From G963663525 sp963663525 (GTDB lineage: Bacteria; Myxococcota_A; SURF-8; G963663525), in assembly GCA_963663525.2 (NCBI GenBank), contig CAXXHC010000001.1:868001-932000 (forward strand): a stretch of 64,000 nucleotides of DNA. Reading direction: 5' to 3'. Positions 45,762 through 54,200 of this stretch are shown piece by piece. Both the position numbers and the translations under genes were made by a program. The first letter of the stretch is position 1, and each line of letters starts with the position of its first letter. The notes beneath the pieces were generated by a model. It had not been told where the DNA came from. It saw nothing but the letters and a program-made list of their open reading frames with translations, and ran no database searches.

Positions 45762-47999
45762 CTAGCGCTGCTCACAGGTTCCCGTCTGGCCGCACTCGTG
45801 CGTGGCAGGACAATGGACATCTTCCACACACTCGAATTCGTCGCAGGCATCCGGGTTGAACACGACCCAGACCCGTTGGACGCTTCCGACTTTTCGCGGC
45901 ACGGTATCCACGATTTTCAACGTCCACAACCCAGCGGAGAACTGCCCGTCGAAACCTTCCAGGATTTTGGTCAACTCGACCTGTTCGGCTGTCGTAACCT
46001 GGTGTGATAACACGATTTCTTCGTTTTCGTCCGGGGATATCAACGAGATCACCAGGTCGGAGAACTGCGGGTGGGTGATCTTGAAATGGACAAGGATTTC
46101 ATGGATTTCGAAGTTCGGGTCCACACCCATCGTGAAATTATATCCGGTGGGGTAGTTGTCCGGGATCGGGTCGTTGAAATCGTCCAGATTGGTGTACCAG
46201 CAGGGGATGGTCGAAGCCTCGACTTCGTACGGCCCCACATCGTCGGCGTGGCTTTCCACACTGACGTAAATGTTCATTCCGACCATGTAAAGGTTCTGCC
46301 AGCGCTCCGGTTCTCCGGGACCGCCTCCATCGATGATCCACCGGCAGTAGTCCTCGCCGTCCGACGGACATTCCGAGAAAAGCGCCAGCATGGGATCGAA
46401 GTCCGAGGCCATCGGCGTTACGGTGATCCACTGCCGTTCCTCCATGCGCAAAAAATACACGGCTTCGGGTCCATCGGGTTCTCTCGGCAGTTCGTCGGCG
46501 TTGCAGGCCGACTCCGCCCCGTCGAGATTCCACCGATTCGCCAGATTCCCGGACGCCGGGGAATTCGGTTCCAGCCATATTGGAAACTCGCACATTTGTC
46601 CCGGTGCATACGGATTGGGATAAACGGCAAATGCAAATGACCCCTCGTGTTTTTCCCACGGGGAGTCATCGGGATCGTTCGCCCGGTCCGAGTCTACGAC
46701 GATGTAATACGACTGCGTGGTCTCGAAACTGACCAGGGTTTCGTCGAAATTGATTCTTCCGTCGTTGTGGCTCGTTTCCAGGCAATTCGCTTGCGAAGGA
46801 ATGCAGTCGTCACTGACATACAGCAGGGGATAAAAACCGGTCAGCGTGGAATGCAAATACAGAATCGCGTTGTCTTCCTGTTCGGCTTCCACGCGAAAAA
46901 TCATGTCCGGCCCGGCGGATTCCTCCCGATCGCAGGTCAGGTTGTTGCGCCCTTCTTCCGTCGTCCCGAAATAGATATCTCCGGGAATGTAGGACAACGC
47001 CGCCTCACAGGCGGTCGAGCCCTGGTCGTCGCGGACCGTGACGGTGATCGTGGCGGTGTCTTCTTCCGATCCCGATACGGCGCGCAAGCCCATTTGAACC
47101 GATTCCGCAGTATTTTCATTGGGTTGAAACACCAGCCATTCCCCATCCTCGTCGGATTCCAGCGCCGTTTCCGGCAAGGCCGAGATCAACTCGAAGTCCG
47201 GGATCGCCTCTTCCCAATCGGCGGGAAGCAACGCAATGTGCAATGTATCCTCCCGATACACCTCTCGCGGGGCGTAATCGGGCAACGCGAAAACATCCGG
47301 TACGTCCAAGACCGTCACAATCGCCCGCGTGTGGGCTGTGGCCTCCCCGGCTTTCGCTTTGAAATCAATAGGATAGATGCCTGCCTGATCGTGGTCGGGA
47401 GTGAAGCGCAGCGTGCCCCATCCCTCGCCGGAATCGAGAAAAACGGCGTTTTCGGGAAGTCCCTCGGCCTCCATCGTTACCGACATGTCCGCAGGCTCCA
47501 CGATCGTGAAGACCGCAAATGCCAGTTCCTCTCCTTCCCGAACTGCAGCGTCCACAACCGCTTCGAAACGAAGATCCACCGCAGGCGGGGCGTCCTCCCC
47601 GTCGGTGTCGCCATCCGGGGAGGAAAGACATTGCCCGTCCTCGCAATATTCGCCAATAGAGCAGGTATACAGAAGAAGCCACTCGTTTCCGTTCGGGGCG
47701 CATTGCATCACGCGGTCGAGATCGCAAGTTCTTTCGCCCACTTCACACGTGGCGGGCAATTCCTCGCGCTCGATCGGGTCGACGTCCCGATCCCCAACGT
47801 CTTCGTCCACGGCGTCTTGTTCCAAAGCAGCATCGCCTTCACCGGAATCGGGGTCGTCGTCCCCCTGCGACGACGAGCCGTCGCCCCCGATGTCGCCGTT
47901 AAAGCGGGTCGTCGAGGACTGGCACGAGGCGAGCAGAACAAGACACAAAAACATCCCAAAAGCCGCAAATTTCGTACATTTCATACTAAAAACGCTCAT
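45762..47999 (-). CDS. Surface lipoprotein with Cys-rich, PPC-like and P-type domains
   Basis: A 745-residue lipoprotein (signal ending LLAS-Cys; GGAGG eight bases before the ATG at 47999). An acidic linker (residues ~30-80) is followed by a small Cys module (CEVGERTCDLDRVMQC), Ig/cadherin-like beta domains, two PPC-like sandwiches and a C-terminal P-domain-like jelly roll (ILVHFKITHPQFSDLVISL), then a Cys-rich tail. P-domains usually sit behind subtilisin-like proteases, and the cluster contains such a protease as a separate gene. Last gene of the minus-strand lipoprotein run. Role likely adhesion or surface-complex formation. Confidence 0.82.
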   Translation of the reverse strand: MSVFSMKCTKFAAFGMFLCLVLLASCQSSTTRFNGDIGGDGSSSQGDDDPDSGEGDAALEQDAVDEDVGDRDVDPIEREELPATCEVGERTCDLDRVMQCAPNGNEWLLLYTCSIGEYCEDGQCLSSPDGDTDGEDAPPAVDLRFEAVVDAAVREGEELAFAVFTIVEPADMSVTMEAEGLPENAVFLDSGEGWGTLRFTPDHDQAGIYPIDFKAKAGEATAHTRAIVTVLDVPDVFALPDYAPREVYREDTLHIALLPADWEEAIPDFELISALPETALESDEDGEWLVFQPNENTAESVQMGLRAVSGSEEDTATITVTVRDDQGSTACEAALSYIPGDIYFGTTEEGRNNLTCDREESAGPDMIFRVEAEQEDNAILYLHSTLTGFYPLLYVSDDCIPSQANCLETSHNDGRINFDETLVSFETTQSYYIVVDSDRANDPDDSPWEKHEGSFAFAVYPNPYAPGQMCEFPIWLEPNSPASGNLANRWNLDGAESACNADELPREPDGPEAVYFLRMEERQWITVTPMASDFDPMLALFSECPSDGEDYCRWIIDGGGPGEPERWQNLYMVGMNIYVSVESHADDVGPYEVEASTIPCWYTNLDDFNDPIPDNYPTGYNFTMGVDPNFEIHEILVHFKITHPQFSDLVISLISPDENEEIVLSHQVTTAEQVELTKILEGFDGQFSAGLWTLKIVDTVPRKVGSVQRVWVVFNPDACDEFECVEDVHCPATHECGQTGTCEQR

Positions 48000-48045
48000 T
48001 TCGATCCCTCCTGCTCCCGATGGATCAGGATGCGGTTGTCATCAA

Positions 48046-49207
48046 TCAGCGAGCTTCCTGGACGCTCAAAGTGAATTCCCCTTCCGACACCGGGCTGTAT
48101 CCGTCCACGAACAGGTAGTATACACCCGTAGCCAGAAGAACCTCGAATTCTTCCACTGGATCCCAGGAATCGTCCTTGCAGACTGCCTCCGTGTTGGCGT
48201 CGTCGCATTGGTTCAGACGGAGGTAGCACGCCGCGTCGAATTCCGATTCCACCCGGATTTTCACGGTTTTCGGAATCAGCACGGTCAAGGCGTAAACCGC
48301 TTCCGGGCCACGGCTGAAACTGCACGATCCGGCATAGTGATCCATCAGTCCGGAGGTGGTTCCCTGAATCGTATCCCCGATGGCGATGGTTCCTGCCGTT
48401 TCGCAAAGATCGAGCGGCAGGGTATACCCACCAGGTTCCCGATGCAGGTGAAGATCGTACAGATTGGGTTCGCTGCGATTGAATACCTTTAGCAAGTAGC
48501 TTCCAGCGTCCATGACATTGATACGGATCAATTCGTCGTCGTCGCGGGAGAACCCGGAGGCGATGTAATCCGTAGAAGCTTCGAAGCCTTCGGGGAACAA
48601 CATGACGTCGATGTCGCCTAAATCATGGGAGAAACGCAGGTCCACCTCCAGGCCGTCTCCCGCATCCAGGCTTCCCAGTTTGAACCAATCCTCGTCTTCC
48701 ACGCAAAGACTCAGGTCTTCGTACCAGCGCATCCTGTGGATTGCCGTTGGCGTTCATAAACAGATCGGAGGCGCATAGGACTTCCTCCACCTCGGAATCC
48801 CACATTTCGCTCTCATCGGTTTCGGTGAGATCGGTTGCTTCTTCGATTTCGATGGGATCCTCGTCGCCTCCTGCATCCGGGTCGTTATCACTCTCTCCAA
48901 GGTTTTCTTCGTTGGCGGCTTCCTCGTCCTCATCGCCCTGAGATTCGGAGCCGTCATCTCCCGCCACGCAGACTCCCTCCGCGCAGTAGAAGCCATCCGC
49001 ACAGGTTTCGAGGAAAACCCACGACCGTCCGTCTTCGCCGCATGTGAGCACGTCTTTGCGGCTACAAAAACGCTCTCCGGCGGAACAGATTGCCGTCTCG
49101 CCGTTCGTGGTATCGCCACCTTCCGAACAGGCGAGAATCATTCCGGCAAAGGCCAGCACCAGAACAAGGTTCCAACATGATCCGTATTTGTGAAAAGTAC
49201 CGCTCAC
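48046..49207 (-). pseudogene. Lipoprotein with PPC-like domains, split by a frameshift near 48735
   Basis: The N-terminal half reads from a GTG at 49207: signal peptide ending MILA-Cys, a Cys module (ICSAGERFCSRKDVLTC), an acidic linker and LCASDLFMNANGNPQ. The frame then runs into unlikely sequence, while the +1 frame continues naturally as RWYEDLSLCVEDEDWFKLG and into PPC-like domains to 48046. One base gained or lost near 48735 joins the two into a ~387-residue protein like its neighbour. Either the gene is inactivated or the read has an indel; phase-variable or programmed slippage is unlikely, as I see no homopolymer or slippery site. Confidence 0.78.
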
Positions 49208-49268
49208 CCTCGAATGTCCTTCCGCTCTGATTGGGTTAGGCTTCGACCGTCCACCCAATGGGCCGTTT

Positions 49269-51227
49269 TTACAGATCCCACACGCACCGAAAACCGATTT
49301 TGTAGTTTTGCGTTTCGGGCCAATAGTGGGATCGCAAACTGTTGGGCCAGTAAAAATCCCTGTTTGGAAGAGGAATATGACACATGCCCCGCACCACGCG
49401 AGATTCCCCTTCTTCCGGTCCGGTCGGATCGACCGCTGGACTGACGAAGTAGTAATCTGAGGCGTACCAGTCGCCGACCCATTCCTGCACGTTATCAGCC
49501 AGGTTTTCCACTCCGTGCACCGAAGCACCGTTCGGATGACTGCCCACTTTTTCCGGGTTGTTGCTGCAACCGAGGTACAAATCCTCTTCGGGACCGCAGG
49601 GCATCGCTTCGTTTTCTTCCCAGGGAAAATTCCGCTCCAGCCCTCCGCGCGCCACGTATTCCCATTCGGCCTCGGTCGGCAGCCTTCCCCCTTTCCAGCG
49701 ACAGAACGCATCCGCCTGACCCCAGGAAACGTACACCACCGGATGATCGGCATACGCCGGATCGTTGAAGTAGTCGTCGATGTCGTAAGACCAGGGTTTG
49801 GAGGGTCGCTCGCAACGCCCCGCGTCCAGACACTGACGATACTGTTGGTTGGTGGTTTCGAAACGGCTGATTTCAAAGGCATGTACAGTGACTTCATGCA
49901 CGGGAAACTGTCCGGGACCATACAAAGGATCGGTTTCATCTTCACCCATGAGAAAACTTCCGCCAGGAAGGGAAATCTTCTGCAAAGGTACGAAAATTTC
50001 GTCCGACTCGTATTCCTCCACGTACCAGCTTTCTTCCGGAATTTCCAATGCGTCGAGATCCATCTTTTCGAGATTCCCGACATAAAGATCCCAGCCGCCG
50101 GAAAGTATCTGGGAAGCCTCTGCGGGCCTTCGCCTTCCGTCGCGCCACGAAACCAGGGGATAATGAATTTTCGGTTCGAGTTGCAGGGCGGGATCGTCGG
50201 TGAGCCGGTAGGTTTTCTCCGTTTCGATGTTGTACAGCATGATATCGGAATCTTCGGCCAGGAACTGAACCTTGGGATCGATGAAGAACGGATGTTCGGC
50301 AAACCGGGCATCCTGCCACACCACCCATGGGTAATCGATTTGGGGCGCCCACTGGTCGCCCCGGTCGTGCGTCAATTGGCGGATCTCCCCCGTCGCGAGG
50401 TTTTTCAGGTAGATGTCCCAGTTGTTGAAAGTGTAATAGGTGAGGTAGCCGTTTTGGCCGTCCGCCCAGACGAGCCAGTCGCCCGAAACATGGGGACGCT
50501 GCATACTGCGGTGATCGCCGAAAGGACGCAGGATTTCATCGTTGACAACGTCGTATAGCACCACAAAATCGAGCGACCAGTCATACGCATCCGGGTCGGC
50601 TTCGACCCATCCGGCCCATTTTTCACCAAGGAACATGTCCCTCGCGCATCCGGGGATGGCGGTTTCGTAAATCGGCTTGAAAGTGCCGGTATCTCCGAAA
50701 TACAGACTCTCGGAACAGGCCCATTCGTCGTCCGGTCTGGAAAGGTTTTCTCCCAGTAAAATCCAGTCGTTACGAACCACGATCCTCATGCCGCGATCCG
50801 GGTCGCCGCAAGCGGTCCTCACGCCGGTTTCGAGATCGACGATGCTGTTTTGGGGAAGTGCATTCAACGCCGTGAGTCCGGCTCGTCCCTGCGATACGCT
50901 GACCGACAGGATGCTTTCGATCCGTTCGACCTCGACCGTTCCCGTAACCAGATCCCACGCGCGAAACACGTACTGATCTTCTCCCGACGTGGTCCACACC
51001 ACATAGCGACCGTCGAAATCGTACCCATTCATGAAGTAGGCGGACGGCTCTTCGGTACAGCAAATTTCGCTTTCTTCCCACCTCCATGGGATCGCGTTTT
51101 CCGACTCCGTTACATCCTCCCTTGTATCCTCGTCACCATCGGCCATGCCTTCCTCGCCCGCCTCGTTCGCGCAGGAAATCGCCAAAAACGAGAGGACGAA
51201 GAAGGCTGCCAGATACTTCCACCACAC
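49269..51227 (-). CDS. Lipoprotein with TolB-like propeller and FGE-sulfatase (SUMF1) domain
   Basis: About 652 residues from a GTG at 51227 (signal ending LAIS-Cys). Residues ~70-430 form a TolB-type beta-propeller (repeats such as DIYLKNLATGEIRQLTHD and DIMLYNIETEKTYRLTDD). Residues ~440-650 form a formylglycine-generating-enzyme-like domain (FEISRFETTNQQYRQCL, GGRLPTEAEWEYVARGG, NVQEWVGDWY, IGFRCV). The C-terminal part lacks the paired active-site Cys of true FGE, so it is probably a binding module. The start is uncertain: no clear ribosome site, and a GCCGGGA/TCCCGGC hairpin stands just before the GTG. Confidence 0.8.
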   Translation of the reverse strand: MWWKYLAAFFVLSFLAISCANEAGEEGMADGDEDTREDVTESENAIPWRWEESEICCTEEPSAYFMNGYDFDGRYVVWTTSGEDQYVFRAWDLVTGTVEVERIESILSVSVSQGRAGLTALNALPQNSIVDLETGVRTACGDPDRGMRIVVRNDWILLGENLSRPDDEWACSESLYFGDTGTFKPIYETAIPGCARDMFLGEKWAGWVEADPDAYDWSLDFVVLYDVVNDEILRPFGDHRSMQRPHVSGDWLVWADGQNGYLTYYTFNNWDIYLKNLATGEIRQLTHDRGDQWAPQIDYPWVVWQDARFAEHPFFIDPKVQFLAEDSDIMLYNIETEKTYRLTDDPALQLEPKIHYPLVSWRDGRRRPAEASQILSGGWDLYVGNLEKMDLDALEIPEESWYVEEYESDEIFVPLQKISLPGGSFLMGEDETDPLYGPGQFPVHEVTVHAFEISRFETTNQQYRQCLDAGRCERPSKPWSYDIDDYFNDPAYADHPVVYVSWGQADAFCRWKGGRLPTEAEWEYVARGGLERNFPWEENEAMPCGPEEDLYLGCSNNPEKVGSHPNGASVHGVENLADNVQEWVGDWYASDYYFVSPAVDPTGPEEGESRVVRGMCHIPLPNRDFYWPNSLRSHYWPETQNYKIGFRCVWDL

Positions 51228-51252
51228 GCCGGGAAAATCCCGGCGCGGAGTA

Positions 51253-54200
51253 TCAATCGAGTTTACGCTGGTGTACCGCCCATGTGCCGGCACGGAAGAC
51301 CCTGTCTCCCCGACCGACGACACCGTGCACCCAATAGGGAATCGAATGCGAGCCCGTATCCACCAATTCGCCGAATTGCTGGCCGACTTTGTACACATGG
51401 GGGTATCCATCGACTTCGTTCAAATATAGATAACCGTTATAGTATCGCAGATGCTCGATCTCTTTTCCAGTGTCCAGCGACCCGAAATACCCGGGAGCTT
51501 CGGAACCTTCCATGCCTACGAGCATCAGATGGAACCCTGCGAGATACACCACGCCGTCGCCGATGGTCACGTCCGTGGCGGAATAATCGGTGTAGTGCTG
51601 GGCCGCCGTATACGGATGGTCGATATCGGCGATGTTTACGACTTCCAGTCCCAGATCCGTAGCGATGTACGCCCGGTCTCCGGAGATTTCCAGGGCGTTC
51701 GCGGGGCCACTCGTCGCTACCGTGGCCACGATGGTGGGGAACAGCGTCGAGCTGTCCTCCGCTACCACCAAACCGCGATGATCCAAGAACAATACACGCT
51801 CCTGATAGCGTTTCACGTCCTTGACCGCTCCATCGGAAGAGATCCAGCCGATACGGAACGGGAGGTAATCGACGTTGGTGCTCACGATGTCCACGCCGAA
51901 GCTCGTCGCGACGTAAATGCGGTCTTCTTCGGTATCCACATCCACGGCGTTCACGCCGCGCAATGTAATGTAACTTCCCTTCCAACTGGCATCCCGGCTC
52001 TCAGCCGTACAGGTGACGTTCTCCTCGTAACAGGTATAGTTCCCGATGGCGTCCCACCAGTCTTTCGAAGGCGTGCACAACTGCCCGAAACGAGATTCCA
52101 CCGTCCCGTCGTCGTTGCAGTCGCCGTATACGCCACTGATCTGTACTTCTGCGTATGTAGCCGTATCCACTTGAGAAATCGAGTTCCAATTGCGTCCCGC
52201 GATGCCGACCGTTCCGCTTTTCGGATCGTGCCGCATCAGCATCGGACCGGAACTGACGGCTTGCAAAGCATCAATGGCCTTGTACCAGGAATCAGAGTCA
52301 ATGTGGTAAACCCACACGTCCCTTTTCTCTCCACCGGGCGCCACACCACCGGCGAGCATGATTTCGTTGCGTTCGGGAACGTATTCCATACCGACGGACA
52401 CCCTTCCCGCTTCCGGCAGCGGAGACAACTCTTCCCAGGTCATGCTTGGCAGGTGAAGTCGCCAGAGATCGTTCATGAATTCGCTCTCCCGCGCACCACC
52501 GAACAGATAGGCGTTTTCGTGCGTCTCATCGTACACGACCGAACTCAGCGCACGGGCCTCTCTCTCTTCCGGCATCGCGGGGCCTGTCGACCACGTCCCG
52601 GTATTCGGACGGTAGAGGTAAACGGTCTTCTCGTATACCGTTCCGTGGGTGAAATTCGTCGGAGGACGGAATCCGTCCAGTAAAACGAGGTTTTGATCGT
52701 AGATGTTGCCGATCAGCAAGGGGTACATTCTGCCCTGTGGAGCTTCCGCCGAGGCGCCCTCGTCCACTTCCCAGCGAAGTTTCCCATCTACGACCGTACC
52801 GACCATGAGATTGTTGTTGATTTGCCCCGTCTCATCCATACCGCCCCAGTTGAAATACTTCTTTTCCAAGTGGCGTGCCCTGGCGACGGGACCATTGATG
52901 ACGAGATCCAGATCGGCGGTCGCACCGCTCGCTGAGATCGAAGCTTCCGATGTGGCGATGCTCTGGTCCAACGTGACCTTGACCCATTTCCCGTCGGAAC
53001 CGACGGGTTGCAGGTCGAAATACCGACCCGATTTCTGAAGGTAGGCATACCGGCCTGAAATGGTGAACTGGATGTCCCCCACCCGCGTGAAGGAATTCGT
53101 CGCCGGTGGGACGTTCACGTAAAAGGTATTGCTGTCGGAGTGGCCTTGGCGATCCTCGGCTTGCATGTAGAACCAGAATCCTTTGGCGATGGTCCTGGTA
53201 TTGAAAGCGTCGCCCAGGATGTCGTGGAAGCACAAATCGTTGGTATTGCCCCAGCGTTTAGCTCTTCCGACCTGTTCGGGGCACCAGTAGCCGTCCGTGA
53301 ACGTGGTATAAGGTTCGGCACCGACACAGGGGGTGAAATCCATCCAGGTTTCGTAAAACATCTGGCCGTCCGTCAGGAAAGGCGGGAACCAAAGTGTCTC
53401 ATAGCGTTCGCCCGCGTTATCGTCCTCGAAACAATACCCTAAGGTGGAATCGCCCTGAGTGACACGACAGGATTCCATTTTGGTGTTGATTCGAGGCTTG
53501 CTGTCCAAATCCTGCGGATCGAAGCCGTGTACCGGATAGAGCAGTTTGAAATCCAGGATCGAATCGGGAACGCGCACGATTTCCGGTTTCGGATTGCGTA
53601 TCCAGAAAAACAGGTCGTCCATGACGCCACCGTAAATGCACAAGTCGGGATCGCAGGTGTCCCTCGGCGCCGACAGGTCGCAATTCGATTTTTTGCTGCT
53701 GTACTGATCGATACTGCATTCGCAGCCGTTCGCGGGGTTTTCGTCCAGGTCGTAGTAATCGTCCAGGCATTGATCCCCCTGGACGCATTCGCCCTCGATA
53801 CAGCTTGATGGCATTCCGTTGAGAACCTCGCACTCGTTTCCGCATTCGCCGCAGTTGTCGAGGTCGTTCATGACATCGGTTTCGCAACCGTCGGTATAAT
53901 CGCCGTTGCAGTCCAGCCAGCCGTCGTTCAGGCAATTGGCCTCACAGGACGACCCGTCAGTAAACACCTCGCAGCCGTCCGAGGGATCTCCGTTGCAATC
54001 ACTGAAGCCCTCGGCGCATTCGTCCACCACACATTGGCCATCCACGCAACTAAACGATATCGCACCAAAAAGCTCGCCGGGACCGTTGATAATCGAGGGT
54101 GAAAACAGGTTTTCACAGTCTGTTCCGCACTCGCCGCAGTTGTGGACGTCGTTGGATAAGTTCACTTCGCATCCGGGGGTGCCGTCGCAATCTCCTTGTG

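Noticed and set aside
46647..48074. A 475-codon open frame on the plus strand
   Set aside because: Antisense to the P-domain lipoprotein; Arg/His/Gly-rich translation typical of a reversed coding strand.
48700..48770. Programmed frameshift in the lipoprotein gene
   Set aside because: There is no slippery heptamer, homopolymer run or downstream stimulatory hairpin at the switch point.
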